This document shows positions 1 to 7,943 of a stretch of 35,228 nucleotides of DNA, one piece after another. The first letter of the stretch is position 1; the number at the start of each line of letters is the position of its first letter. The translations under genes were made by a program, and so were the position numbers. The notes beneath the pieces were generated by a model, which saw only the letters and a list, made by a program, of their open reading frames with translations, had not been told where the DNA came from and searched no databases. The DNA is from Synechococcaceae cyanobacterium SM2_3_1. Its GTDB lineage: Bacteria; Cyanobacteriota; Cyanobacteriia; Thermostichales; Thermostichaceae. Location: NCBI GenBank assembly GCA_012030715.1, contig JAAUUJ010000026.1, forward strand, positions 1 to 35,228, given 5' to 3'.

Positions 1-78
1 CGCATGTGCGGATTCGCCGTCATCCAATCGGGCAAACTGCTCAATACTTCCTGAGAGCTTAGCTTCTCTGATTAACAT
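1..78 (-). CDS. TnpB-like protein of an IS200/IS605-type element, N-terminal fragment
   Basis: A minus-strand frame starts with ATG at 78 and leaves the window at base 1 (26 codons). It begins MLIREAKLSGSIEQFARLDD, which resembles the N-terminus of cyanobacterial IS605 OrfB/TnpB proteins (a short strand, then EAKL..G..EQ..RLDEAIRT). Just after LDD the expected AIRT continuation lies in another frame: ATC CGC ACA TGC can be read as IRTC two bases off. So the copy is either frameshifted or misread here. Two hairpins directly upstream (83-132) fit the structured end of such an element. Family assignment rests on about 20 residues. The rest of the gene lies outside the window. Confidence 0.45.
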   Translation of the reverse strand, partial: MLIREAKLSGSIEQFARLDDGESAHA

Positions 79-82
79 CATG

Positions 83-132
83 TTATCCTAGCTCAACTCA
101 GGATAAAAGCCGTCCTAGAAGGACGGGGCTTT
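83..132. repeat. Two adjacent hairpins at the end of the IS200/IS605-like element
   Basis: The first inverted repeat is TTATCCT (83-89) with AGGATAA (100-106) around a 10-base loop. The second is AAAGC-CGTCCT (106-116) with AGGACG-GG-GCTTT (120-132) around the loop AGA, with two bulged G. Closely spaced imperfect hairpins next to tnpB are characteristic of the ends recognised by IS200/IS605 transposases. The GC-rich one could also act as a terminator. The exact element boundary cannot be fixed from one copy. Confidence 0.5.
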
Positions 133-186
133 AGAACCAGGTTTTCGGTAAGAGCGATAATAGGGCTAGGACTCCAGGAATACCCG

Positions 187-486
187 ATGTTCAGATCCCT
201 GCAAGCCAAGGCCAATCTTCCTGACACTCCAGCAGAGCAGGTTAGCTCCCGGCTGTTCCAAATACTTCCAGATCACCACTACGAGATCCACCAACGGGTG
301 ATTGAGGAGCAGGTCGTGTTCACCATCCGCTGTGGTGGTCAGAAGGCCCTGGATCTCCTCCAAGCCGAGTATCTCCCAGGCCTGCAGGAGAAGCTAGAGC
401 AGCTCACTGGATCTACTCGCTTAGCCCTGGCACTGATCAGCGATCCGTTTGACCCCAGCCGTGACCAGATCCAACTGTTCCAGTAA
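187..486 (+). CDS. Hypothetical protein, 99 residues, possibly 5'-truncated
   Basis: I do not recognise this protein. It starts MFRSLQAKANLPDTPAEQ and ends DPFDPSRDQIQLFQ. It looks soluble, is rich in Gln and Leu, and has no signal peptide or membrane segment. No clear Shine-Dalgarno precedes the ATG. The same frame stays open upstream from 76, straight through the hairpins of the neighbouring mobile-element end, with residues such as RAIIGLGLQEYP just before the ATG. This could mean that the element cut off an originally longer gene, but chance openness over about 110 bases is also possible. The stop codon TAA (484-486) overlaps an ATG of the next gene, which suggests co-transcription. Confidence 0.5.
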   Translation: MFRSLQAKANLPDTPAEQVSSRLFQILPDHHYEIHQRVIEEQVVFTIRCGGQKALDLLQAEYLPGLQEKLEQLTGSTRLALALISDPFDPSRDQIQLFQ

Positions 487-521
487 TGGTTTCACCAGAA
501 GGTGAATATGTAGAGGATGCC

Positions 522-959
522 ATGACCAATGCTGCTGCTGAACCCGATCTGAGAGATCTGATCCTGGCCTTGGACAAGAAAATGGATGCATTGGACAAAA
601 AGATTGATGTCCAAAATGCAGAAATCAAGGGAGAAATCAAACAAGTCAAGACCGAGCTCACAGGAGAAATCCACCAAGTCAGAACCGAGCTCACAGGAGA
701 AATCCACCAAGTCAGAACTGAACTCACAGGACAAATCCACCAAGTCAGAACTGAGCTCACAGGAGAAATCAGTCAAGTCAGGACTGAACTCACAGGACAA
801 ATTGCACTTACAGGAGCAGAGATTAAGCGACTTGAAGAAAAAATAGATGGGTTTGGCAAAAGGATTGACCAGCAGGAATTCATCAACCGTGGTGCAATCC
901 TCGCCCTCATTGCAGGGGTCGCCACAGGCTTCATCAAATACCTATTCTTCAACACTTGA
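522..959 (+). CDS. Membrane-anchored coiled-coil protein with 11-residue tandem repeats
   Basis: I chose ATG 522 (MTNAAAEPDL) because AGAGGA lies just upstream at 512-517. An in-frame ATG at 486 overlapping the previous stop is the alternative start. The product is about 145 residues. Residues from about 20 on are one long coiled coil (LDKKMDALDKKID), followed by consecutive 11-residue units of the pattern ELTGEIHQVRT, encoded by 33-bp tandem DNA repeats. A second short coiled segment (EIKRLEEKIDGFGKRIDQQ) leads into one C-terminal hydrophobic helix (AILALIAGVATGFIKYLFF). The architecture predicts a C-tail-anchored rod. Such proteins are common and functionally diverse, and I assign no function. 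Confidence 0.7.
   Translation: MTNAAAEPDLRDLILALDKKMDALDKKIDVQNAEIKGEIKQVKTELTGEIHQVRTELTGEIHQVRTELTGQIHQVRTELTGEISQVRTELTGQIALTGAEIKRLEEKIDGFGKRIDQQEFINRGAILALIAGVATGFIKYLFFNT
654..804 (+). repeat. 33-bp tandem repeat array inside the coiled-coil gene
   Basis: Nearly identical 33-bp units start at 654, 687, 720 and 753, and a partial unit starts at 786. A more diverged unit (EIKGEIKQVKT) precedes them at about 621. Each unit begins GA(G/A)CTCACAGGA and encodes ELTG(E/Q)IHQVRT. Because the period is a multiple of three, gain or loss of units would change rod length without breaking the frame. Confidence 0.9.
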
Positions 960-1055
960 TTCTCCCAGCAAACTAAGTCCCCCAGAGCATGTTTTCAGTC
1001 CAGCAAGCTACGTCAGCGTGGTAGCCTATCGGATGCATGGATAGAGAGCAGCAAC

Positions 1056-1826
1056 ATGGCGCAACTGCAGGCCCTGATCTTTGATGTGGATGGCACCCTG
1101 GCGGATACCGAACGGGATGGGCATCGGGTGGCCTTCAATCAAGCCTTTGCCGATGCAGGACTTTCCTGGAACTGGACTGTGGAACTCTACGGTCAACTGC
1201 TGGCGGTCGCAGGCGGAAAAGAGCGGATCCGGCATTTTCTTGACCAACACCAGCCAAACTTTTCTCCCCCCTCAGATCTAAAAGCATTTATCGCCAATCT
1301 GCACGCCAGTAAAACTCGCCATTACACTCAGCTGCTGGCGGCAGGATCCATCCCATTACGTCCAGGAGTACGTCGCCTGCTCGAGGAGGCTCTTAAAAAG
1401 GGGATGCGCCTGGCCATTGCCACCACCACCACACCCGCCAATGTGACCGCCCTGCTCCAAAGTACTCTGAAACCCGATGGCCTCCACTGGTTTGAGGTGA
1501 TCGCAGCTGGAGACATGGTTCCGGCCAAAAAACCTGCTGCCGATATTTATTATTACGCCCTGCAGCACATGCAATTGGATTCCAGCAATTGTTTAGCGTT
1601 TGAGGATTCTTACAATGGCGTGGTCTCTGCCGTGAAGGCGGGGATACAAACGGTTGTAACTGTCAATGACTATACTCGCCAGCACAATTTCTCCGGCGCA
1701 GCTCTGGTCCTGGATCACCTGGGGGAACCTCACCAACCCTTTCAGGTTCTGGACGGGGATGCTGGCCCTCACAGCCATTTCACATTGGAACTGGCCCAGT
1801 ACCTGCATCAACAACGTCTGTACTGA
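1056..1826 (+). CDS. cbbY: HAD-superfamily hydrolase, CbbY-like (xylulose-1,5-bisphosphate phosphatase family)
   Basis: This 256-residue haloacid-dehalogenase-type phosphatase has motif I FDVDGTLADTE near residue 10 (nucleophile first Asp, general acid second Asp), motif II around TTT near residue 127, the motif III Lys in PAKKPAADIYYYAL, and motif IV in AFEDSYNGVVSA. The cap helix sequence, with GGKERI after the DTERDGHR segment, matches the CbbY branch. Plant and bacterial members of that branch dephosphorylate xylulose-1,5-bisphosphate, an inhibitory by-product of Rubisco. That substrate is known for the family; here it is inference. The M28 peptidase gene follows after 5 bases, probably in the same transcript. 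Confidence 0.85.
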   Translation: MAQLQALIFDVDGTLADTERDGHRVAFNQAFADAGLSWNWTVELYGQLLAVAGGKERIRHFLDQHQPNFSPPSDLKAFIANLHASKTRHYTQLLAAGSIPLRPGVRRLLEEALKKGMRLAIATTTTPANVTALLQSTLKPDGLHWFEVIAAGDMVPAKKPAADIYYYALQHMQLDSSNCLAFEDSYNGVVSAVKAGIQTVVTVNDYTRQHNFSGAALVLDHLGEPHQPFQVLDGDAGPHSHFTLELAQYLHQQRLY

Positions 1827-1831
1827 TCAGG

Positions 1832-2695
1832 ATGGCTTTGAATCCAGATGCCGATCTGCAAAAGCGTCTCTGGCAACACCTGCAGATCATTGCCCAACCT
1901 CGGGATCCCTACTGGTCACCTGCAGGCCACCGTGCGGTGCAGAAGTACATCACGACCCAGTTGCAACCATGGGGAGAAGTCGAACAGCTTGCCTTTCGGG
2001 TCAGGGAGCAGGAGCACTACAACTATCAACTTCGCTGTCTGCCCCAGTCTCCTAAGGCGGCCCAACGACCCCCGATCCTGGTGGGAGCCCATTATGATGC
2101 CGTTCCTGCGTCACCGGGGGCAGATGACAATGCCACAGGTCTGGCCGTCCTGCTGGAATTAGTGCGCTCCATTTCTCAACTACCCTTACGTCGCCCCCTC
2201 TGGTTTGTTGCCTTTGATCTGGAGGAGCAGGGATTGCTGGGAAGTCGAGCCTATGCCCACCACCTGCGCACCCACGGACAACCCCTGCGGTTAATGCTCT
2301 CCCTAGAAATGCTGGGCTATTGCAACCAGGCAGCCAGATCACAGCGCTACCCAGCCTTCCTCGACAAAATCTACCCTGATCGGGGCAACTTCATTGGTTT
2401 GATTGGCAATGTAGCAGCGATCGGGGATCTTTTACGACTGCACCTCGGGATGCGCAGTTGTCATGTGCCCTGTCAATGGTTGCCTGCGGGACGGCGAGGA
2501 CTGCTGGTTCCTGATACGCGCCGCAGTGATCACGCCTCCTTCTGGGATCAGGGATACCGGGCAGTGATGGTAACCGATACCGCCAATTTACGAAATCCGC
2601 ACTACCACCGACTCACGGATACGCTTGACACCCTGAATCTGGACTTTCTCACCAGCGTGTGTCGGGGGATTCGCCATGCCATTACTCATTTGTAA
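1832..2695 (+). CDS. M28-family zinc metallopeptidase
   Basis: The 287-residue protein has the two-zinc M28 aminopeptidase signature. The first metal ligand His is in VGAHYDAVP, the bridging Asp in PGADDNATG, the catalytic Glu pair in AFDLEEQGLLGS, and further ligands lie in the SDHASFWDQG and NPHYHRLTDT segments towards the C-terminus. No signal peptide is visible, so it is predicted to be cytoplasmic. Substrate preference cannot be told; family members include aminopeptidases and glutaminyl-cyclase-like enzymes. It is closely coupled to the upstream CbbY-like gene, with no obvious functional link. Confidence 0.85.
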   Translation: MALNPDADLQKRLWQHLQIIAQPRDPYWSPAGHRAVQKYITTQLQPWGEVEQLAFRVREQEHYNYQLRCLPQSPKAAQRPPILVGAHYDAVPASPGADDNATGLAVLLELVRSISQLPLRRPLWFVAFDLEEQGLLGSRAYAHHLRTHGQPLRLMLSLEMLGYCNQAARSQRYPAFLDKIYPDRGNFIGLIGNVAAIGDLLRLHLGMRSCHVPCQWLPAGRRGLLVPDTRRSDHASFWDQGYRAVMVTDTANLRNPHYHRLTDTLDTLNLDFLTSVCRGIRHAITHL

Positions 2696-2841
2696 GGGGG
2701 GGTACGTGAATCCTCGCCCACCAATCTCTGGGGTTATGGCATCTCTTTCAGTTGGGTAAGTTAGTATGGTAGTGTCGTAAGACTACTTGTCGCATTTCTG
2801 CAAGCTTGGACTGAACAGAGACTGCTATAAGAGGCAAATAG

Positions 2842-2979
2842 ATGGATTTACTAGATAAATTGCTGGAGAAGATTCGGGAGTGGGTAGAACGCGTGATCGA
2901 CGCTCTCCTGGATCCTCAGCCTCAATCACAGCCTCAGTCTATCCCCATTCCTGTTCGCGATCATCCTCGCTCTCGCTAA
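2842..2979 (+). CDS. Small hypothetical protein, 45 residues, upstream of aroQ
   Basis: The short frame starts with ATG at 2842, preceded by AGAGG (2831-2835), and ends TAA at 2977-2979, 14 bases before aroQ. The product opens with an amphipathic helix ([20 protein letters not shown]) and ends in a Pro/Gln/Ser-rich tail (PQPQSQPQS...). The good ribosome site, the tight spacing to aroQ and the non-random amphipathic pattern support translation. No function is recognised. It could be a small membrane-surface-binding or partner-binding peptide, or a leader of aroQ. Confidence 0.55.
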   Translation: MDLLDKLLEKIREWVERVIDALLDPQPQSQPQSIPIPVRDHPRSR

Positions 2980-2993
2980 CTGCTCAGGGCTAC

Positions 2994-3440
2994 ATGCACA
3001 TTCTGGTCCTGCACGGTCCCAACCTTAATCTGCTGGGCCAGAGAGAAGTCAATGTCTATGGCTCCATAACTCTTGATCATGTGAATCAGGCATTACAAGA
3101 GGAGGCTAAAGCTCTCAATATTGAGCTGGAGATTCATCAGTCCAACCATGAAGGCCAGTTGATCGATTTCATTCATCAAGCGGCTACACGATCGGCAGGA
3201 ATTTTAATCAATCCTGGTGCTTACACCCACACCAGCATAGCCCTTCGCGATGCCCTGGCCGGGGTGGCCTTACCTGCAGTTGAAGTCCATATCAGCAACG
3301 TTTATCGCAGAGAACCTTTTCGGCATCATTCGTTTATTGCTGCAGTTGCAGTGGGTCAGATCTGTGGGTTTGGACTGCATAGCTATACCTTGGGGTTGAA
3401 AGCCCTGTTCACTTATCTGAAGCCAAGCATGCAGCCCTAA
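2994..3440 (+). CDS. aroQ: 3-dehydroquinate dehydratase, type II
   Basis: This 148-residue protein has the normal length for type II dehydroquinases. It catalyses 3-dehydroquinate to 3-dehydroshikimate in the shikimate pathway. Visible motifs are the N-terminal [12 protein letters not shown], the mobile-loop Tyr in [27 protein letters not shown], the catalytic His region VEVHISN, and the substrate-binding Arg in REPFRHHS. The start is ATG 2994, giving [10 protein letters not shown]; an upstream in-frame extension would add unrelated residues. The gene is convergent with corA and the two coding regions overlap by four bases. Confidence 0.95.
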   Translation: MHILVLHGPNLNLLGQREVNVYGSITLDHVNQALQEEAKALNIELEIHQSNHEGQLIDFIHQAATRSAGILINPGAYTHTSIALRDALAGVALPAVEVHISNVYRREPFRHHSFIAAVAVGQICGFGLHSYTLGLKALFTYLKPSMQP

Positions 3441-4588
3441 CGAGGGCGTCGCTCAGTCGAGCTAAGGGCATCCTCTGTATCCAGCCACCCCCAACGATAG
3501 AAAAGAAATAAGAGTAAGCCTGCCACCGAAAGCATCAGTACCCAGACCGCGGGATAACCGTAAGTCCACCCCAGCTCGGGCATATTCCACGGAGAGCGAT
3601 CGGTATCAAAGTTCATGCCGTACACCCCGACAATAAACGTAAGGGGAATGAAGAGTGTGGAAACAATGGTGAGGACTTTTACGACTTCATTAAGGCGATT
3701 GTTCACCGATGAGAGATAGAGCTCGACCAAACCAGAGGCCAGTTCCCGATAGATTTCCACAGTCTCGATAATCTGGATCGTTTGATCATAACAGTCACGC
3801 ATATAAGTGCGGACATGGGGCGAGACCAGATGGGTTCCTTCCCGTAACAGACGATTGATCGCCTCCCGTTGGGGCCGGATAGCGCGCCTGAGAACTAGCA
3901 GCTCTCGCTTCGTACTGTAAATCTCACTCAAGGTCTGCCGCGAGGGCTGATGGGTGGCTTCTTCCTCCAGATCCTCAAGCCGATCATCATAGGTTTCTAG
4001 AATCGGGAAAAAGCTATCGATGAGGGCATCGAGAAGGGCATAGGCGAGATAATCAGCCCCTTCCTGTCGGATCATGCCTTTATTGTTGCGGATCCGGTCC
4101 CTAACCCCGTTGAAGCAGTCATATTGAGGTTGTTCCTGAAAGGTAATCACATAGTTGCGACCCAAAACAATGCTGACCTGCTCACTGTAAAACCCACGCG
4201 GATGAGCAACGACCATGCGGCTCACCAGCAGATAGTGTTCCTCGTATTCCTCAAATTTAGGACGCTGGGGCACGTTGACAATATCTTCCAGAGTCAGAGG
4301 ATGCAGACCAAAGATCTGTGCCAATCTCAGCAGGATCTGAGCATCCCCCAGGCCCTGAACATCCAGCCAGGTCACAGACTCTGCATGTGCCATCGCCTGG
4401 CAATCTTCAAGCTGTTGAGGCACGATCCGCCTGACCCACTCACTGGTGTAATCAATGACGACTAGCTTGGGGGGATGGGCATCCGCAGGAATTTCCAGAT
4501 TATGGGTGAGAGAGGGGATCGATTTCATAAGCAAGGAATAGACAGAGGGAACCGTCGGAGGACTGTTCTGAGGGTAGCCGCTCAGCAC
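3437..4588 (-). CDS. corA: Magnesium/cobalt transport protein CorA
   Basis: The 383-residue protein has a long N-terminal cytoplasmic alpha/beta and coiled domain, then two C-terminal membrane helices (around [22 protein letters not shown] and [19 protein letters not shown]). The selectivity motif is YGMNF, followed by MPEL in the external loop, diagnostic of CorA-type pentameric divalent-cation channels. Translation may start at GTG 4588, overlapping the upstream kinase gene by seven bases (translational coupling), or at ATG 4528 ([10 protein letters not shown]), which is also credible. It lies downstream of a response-regulator/kinase hybrid on the same strand, so it is probably co-transcribed with it. 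Confidence 0.93.
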   Translation of the reverse strand: MLSGYPQNSPPTVPSVYSLLMKSIPSLTHNLEIPADAHPPKLVVIDYTSEWVRRIVPQQLEDCQAMAHAESVTWLDVQGLGDAQILLRLAQIFGLHPLTLEDIVNVPQRPKFEEYEEHYLLVSRMVVAHPRGFYSEQVSIVLGRNYVITFQEQPQYDCFNGVRDRIRNNKGMIRQEGADYLAYALLDALIDSFFPILETYDDRLEDLEEEATHQPSRQTLSEIYSTKRELLVLRRAIRPQREAINRLLREGTHLVSPHVRTYMRDCYDQTIQIIETVEIYRELASGLVELYLSSVNNRLNEVVKVLTIVSTLFIPLTFIVGVYGMNFDTDRSPWNMPELGWTYGYPAVWVLMLSVAGLLLFLFYRWGWLDTEDALSSTERRPR

Positions 4589-5724
4589 CCGATCCCGGCA
4601 GACACCTCCTGGGCAAGGGGAAGAGCCACAAAGAAGCAGCTTCCCTCCCCCAACTGGCTGGTCACCCAGATTCGCCCCCCATGCTGTTCCACGATAGCCT
4701 TGACGATGGACAGCCCTAAGCCCGTGCCCTTGATGGCCATATGCTCAGTAGTATCCACCCGATGGAACTTTTCAAAGATGCGCGTCAGATCCTCTGGGGG
4801 GATCCCTAGCCCTGTATCCTCAACTCGAAGAATCACCTCTGTGGGTTTCAGATCAGCCGCCAGGGTAACGCTGCCGCCCGCAGGGGTATATTTGATTGCA
4901 TTTGAGAGAAGATTGCTGAATACTTGCCGAATACGCCGCGGATCAACCCTCAACATGACCTCCGGCGGCTGGATCAAATTCAGGGAAAGGGTTTGCTGTT
5001 CTGCCGAGATGCGCTGATGCTTGATCTGGTCTGTAAGTAATGAGGAGAGCGATACTGGCTGGAGATCGAGTTGGAGTCCGGCCTCAATTCTTGACAGATC
5101 TAGCAGACTGGTCACCATTGCATGCATGTGAGTCGCAGTTTCCAGTGCCATCTGTAGGTTGCTGAGGGCTTCAGCATCAGCCTGCACTGCCGAACTGGAC
5201 ATCACGGCTTGCGTACAGTACCGCACAATGTCAAGCGGAACCACCAGATCATGAGAGACTGTCCTGATCACCTGATCCTTGAGGGTATTGAGGGCCTCCA
5301 CCTCTTTGCGCAGCCGATCCAGAGCCAGATGATTTTGAATCCGGGCCAGAACCTCCTCCAACTGAAAGGGTTTGGTGATGTAATCAACACCTCCCACCTG
5401 AAAAGCCCTCACCTTATCCAGGGCATCATCGAGAGCACTGATAAAAATGACCGGGATGTCACGGGTGATCTCGTCCTGCTTCAATTCCTGGCAAACACTG
5501 TAGCCATCCATGTCTGGCATCAGGATATCCAGCAGGATCAAATCTGGAGGTTTACTCTGGGCAGCGCGCAAGGCCAGAGCCCCATTGGGAGCAGGTCGCA
5601 CCTTATACCCGAGTCGAGTCAGCATTGACCCCAGTACATCTAAGTTGAGAGGGGTATCATCGACAATTAAGATATCTGCATGCGTGATCATGGGCTTGCC
5701 TGGGGATGCAGGGGCGCTTGCCAT
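4582..5724 (-). CDS. Response regulator-histidine kinase hybrid (REC-HisKA-HATPase)
   Basis: This 380-residue soluble protein has an N-terminal receiver domain (about residues 17-135) with DD acid pocket, phospho-acceptor Asp in LILLDILMPDMDG and Lys in DYITKPF. A dimerisation/phospho-acceptor helix follows (TVSHDLVVPLDIV), then an HATPase_c domain with N box LLSNAIKYT, G1 EDTGLGIP and G2 GTGLGLSIV. There is no membrane segment or sensory input domain, so it is likely a cytoplasmic relay that takes phosphate or a signal from another kinase. The family usually carries SHELRTPL in the H box; here it is SHDLVVPL, with Val replacing the conserved Arg-Thr pair, so activity may be altered. It overlaps corA downstream by seven bases. 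Confidence 0.9.
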   Translation of the reverse strand: MASAPASPGKPMITHADILIVDDTPLNLDVLGSMLTRLGYKVRPAPNGALALRAAQSKPPDLILLDILMPDMDGYSVCQELKQDEITRDIPVIFISALDDALDKVRAFQVGGVDYITKPFQLEEVLARIQNHLALDRLRKEVEALNTLKDQVIRTVSHDLVVPLDIVRYCTQAVMSSSAVQADAEALSNLQMALETATHMHAMVTSLLDLSRIEAGLQLDLQPVSLSSLLTDQIKHQRISAEQQTLSLNLIQPPEVMLRVDPRRIRQVFSNLLSNAIKYTPAGGSVTLAADLKPTEVILRVEDTGLGIPPEDLTRIFEKFHRVDTTEHMAIKGTGLGLSIVKAIVEQHGGRIWVTSQLGEGSCFFVALPLAQEVSAGIGC

Positions 5725-5967
5725 GCCCTTCGTTCAGAATGGGCTTCTAGGTTTTGGGGAAAGATCCAGACTATTCTCACTTAACCATAAGTCAGACCAG
5801 CAAGCAGGGAGTGACCTGGATCACGAACGCCCAGAGCATTAAGGCATATGACGAAAGACTGTAAATCTCAAACTTTTCGGTGCTGCAAGCCCCTGCCAAC
5901 CCCCAGAACCTCTCCGTGCTAAGATTTGATCTCCTCAAAGTTCGGCTCCCATCCCTATTCGCTTTCT

Positions 5968-6800
5968 GTGCGCATCGATATTGTTACGCTGTTTCCAGAG
6001 TTTTTTACTTCACCGCTGCAGATTGGCCTATTGGGAAAAGCGCTGCAGCAGCAGATTGCGACTGTCCATCTCAGCAACCCCAGAGAGCTGACCCAGGATA
6101 AACACCACCGGGTTGACGATCAATGCTATGGCGGGGGAGTGGGAATGCTCCTGAAACCGGAGCCCCTCTTTGCCGCTGTGCGCGCTTTACCCCAGCTGGA
6201 TCCTCGCGAGGTGATCTTGATGACTCCACAAGGGGAAACTCTCACCCAAGCCTTACTGCAGCAGTTTACTGAACTGACTCAAATCGTGATCCTGTGTGGG
6301 CATTATGAAGGGGTGGATGAACGGGTGCGCACCATCTCGCAACCCGAGAAATCTCGCTAGGGGACTTTGTTCTCACCTGTGGAGAGATCCCAGCCCTGGC
6401 ATTGATCAACGGAGTTGTCCGGTTATTGCCCGGCACCGTGGGCAAGCAAGAATCTCTGAAGGCTGAGAGCTTTGAGGCTGGCTTGCTGGATTACCCCCAA
6501 TACACTCGCCCCCCCCATTTTGAGGGATTAACCGTTCCTCCTGTACTACTTTCTGGAAATCACCAGGCGGTGGCCCGTTGGCGGCGGCAACAACAGATCC
6601 TGCGCACCTGGCAACGACGCCCAGATTTATTGTCCCAAATCACCCTTGCGCCGGAGGAGCAGGCCGATTTGAATGAATGGATACGTAGGCAGGAGGTTTC
6701 TAGCAATGAAGATCATCCCAACAACAATCCATCTGTGTGCTCGGATCATGATCGCAACTGCAGCGATAGGATTAGTGCAGACAATGTCAACCTCGAATGA
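5968..6800 (+). CDS. trmD: tRNA (guanine37-N1)-methyltransferase TrmD, frameshifted in this sequence
   Basis: The gene starts at GTG 5968 (VRIDIVTLFPEFF); the family starts at this motif, so the upstream ATG at 5926 is unlikely. The SPOUT knot region shows YGGGVGMLLKPEP, LMTPQGETLTQ and ILCGHYEGVDERV. The frame then runs into TAG at 6358, while the continuation EISLGDFVLTCGEIPALALINGVVRLLPG lies one base off. Adding one base near 6331-6335 (for example ACCCAT for ACCAT) restores TREISLGDF and a frame of 277 residues. The conserved LTGGE reads LTCGE here, a substitution at a key glycine. The C-terminal tail runs about 25 residues longer than usual and overlaps the next gene. TrmD is normally essential, so misreading is more likely than loss. 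Confidence 0.85.
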
Positions 6801-7083
6801 GGGCTTGGCTCAGCAAGATGTGAATGATGCCACCAATGGAGAGCAGGACATCAATCTCTTTGATGGCACCACCTTCAGCATCAATGATTTGATTCAGATG
6901 ACCCAATTTCTGGATCAACAACGTGCCGCCTCTCCAGAGGATCAGGGAAAACAGCTGGATGACGCCATCGAAGAATTTAAAGGCAGCCGCAACAGCTCCT
7001 TGCAGATCGGGCCAGACTCCCTGCAGCCATCTCCCGAGGAAGAAGATCCTCTGGAGTCGGATCCGGCTAAATTAGGGCTCTAG
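6706..7083 (+). CDS. Secreted hypothetical protein
   Basis: This 125-residue protein starts at ATG 6706, behind a perfect AGGAGG at 6691-6696. The N-terminus (MKIIPTTIHLCARIMIATAAIGLV) reads as a signal peptide, with probable cleavage near GLAQQ. The mature part is acidic and rich in Asp, Gln and Pro/Ser (INLFDGTTFSINDLIQMTQFLDQQR; later PSPEEEDPLESDP). I recognise no domain. The start lies inside the 3' end of trmD in another frame. The stop overlaps the convergent protease gene by four bases. Confidence 0.7.
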   Translation: MKIIPTTIHLCARIMIATAAIGLVQTMSTSNEGLAQQDVNDATNGEQDINLFDGTTFSINDLIQMTQFLDQQRAASPEDQGKQLDDAIEEFKGSRNSSLQIGPDSLQPSPEEEDPLESDPAKLGL

Positions 7084-7814
7084 TCACGGTAGGCCATCCA
7101 TAAACTCTGGACCAGCAGTGCCAGAGAAAGAAGGGTGATCAGCGCCCCCCAGAACCAATAGGGCAAAAGCAGGCTATTGGCAATCTGAGCAGTGTCTGAG
7201 AGCATCTCCCGCCCCCCAATCACCGCTCCATAACTAAATAAGTAATTGATCTGTTGATAGGCGCTGATGCAGGCCTGGACCCCCAGAAACTGGACCGCAA
7301 ACCCTCTCACCCAGGCGGATCCGTACACCCCAATCCCCAGTGTGATCACACCCAGGGCCGGAATCATCACCAGACCAAAGATGGAACGTACCCAGAGAAG
7401 TGTAGACAGTAGCAGCACCGTTCCCAACACCACCAGCGATACCTGTGCACTGCGGAAACGACGAGAAGCCAGGATCAATCCAGCCCCAGCAATCGGTGGA
7501 CCCATAGGTCCGGCAGCTGCAACCAGTGCATGTCGCAAGGGACCAAAGGAATGAGGAACCGACTGCTCCGCCAGTCCCGAGCCATTGGCAAAGATCAGGA
7601 GCTGGTTAAATTTGCCTCCCAGCAGCGAAGCCATCAGCCCATGCCCCATCTCATGAAACCAGGTGGCCAGGATCGTGAAGGGGTACAGAACGTAGTTCCC
7701 CCAGGAAAATTGCCAGAGCAGAACAGTGACAACGGCGGCAGTAATCAGCCAGATCAACCCCTGTTTTCCCTGCCCTGGCGTGCGGGAGGCTAACATTTGC
7801 GCTTGTTCATCCAT
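7080..7814 (-). CDS. M50-like membrane metallopeptidase
   Basis: This integral membrane protein of about 244 residues has several hydrophobic helices. The zinc-binding motif is HEMGH within WFHEMGHGLMASLLGG, embedded at a membrane segment as in M50B/site-2-protease-like families. I place the start at ATG 7814 (MDEQAQML); a TTG five codons upstream is possible. The second helix pair typical of site-2 proteases is less clear (GSGLAEQS and later helices), so proteolytic function is inferred from HExxH alone. Many cyanobacteria carry such uncharacterised M50-like proteins. It is convergent with the secreted protein gene and downstream of tkt on the same strand. Confidence 0.75.
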   Translation of the reverse strand: MDEQAQMLASRTPGQGKQGLIWLITAAVVTVLLWQFSWGNYVLYPFTILATWFHEMGHGLMASLLGGKFNQLLIFANGSGLAEQSVPHSFGPLRHALVAAAGPMGPPIAGAGLILASRRFRSAQVSLVVLGTVLLLSTLLWVRSIFGLVMIPALGVITLGIGVYGSAWVRGFAVQFLGVQACISAYQQINYLFSYGAVIGGREMLSDTAQIANSLLLPYWFWGALITLLSLALLVQSLWMAYRD

Positions 7815-7888
7815 ACCCAGTGCTCCCAAACCATCTCTCGATCCTAGTCCTAGCGACGCTCAACGGCTAGATCGATCACTTCAGATAG

Positions 7889-7913
7889 AAAAAGGGTGAC
7901 CGCTGAGCCACCC
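7889..7913 (-). terminator. Rho-independent terminator downstream of tkt
   Basis: On the minus strand, GGGTGG (7913-7908) pairs with TCACCC (7899-7894) around an 8-base loop. It is followed by a run of five T (7893-7889). It lies about 30 bases past the tkt stop codon and before the M50-like gene, so it probably separates the two transcripts. Confidence 0.6.
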
Positions 7914-7943
7914 CCGAGTTGATTTGTCAACGGTCAACGGTTG

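Noticed and set aside
437..800. Antisense frames with repetitive products across the coiled-coil gene
   Set aside because: They are shadows of the 33-bp repeats; the plus-strand frame gives a sensible coiled coil and membrane anchor.
621..818. Direct repeats that could suggest a CRISPR array
   Set aside because: The units are contiguous, without spacers, and have a 33-bp period in frame with a coiled-coil gene.
2880..2993. N-terminal extension of aroQ by 38 residues
   Set aside because: AroQ proteins begin at the [10 protein letters not shown] motif, and the extension overlaps the 45-residue ORF in another frame.
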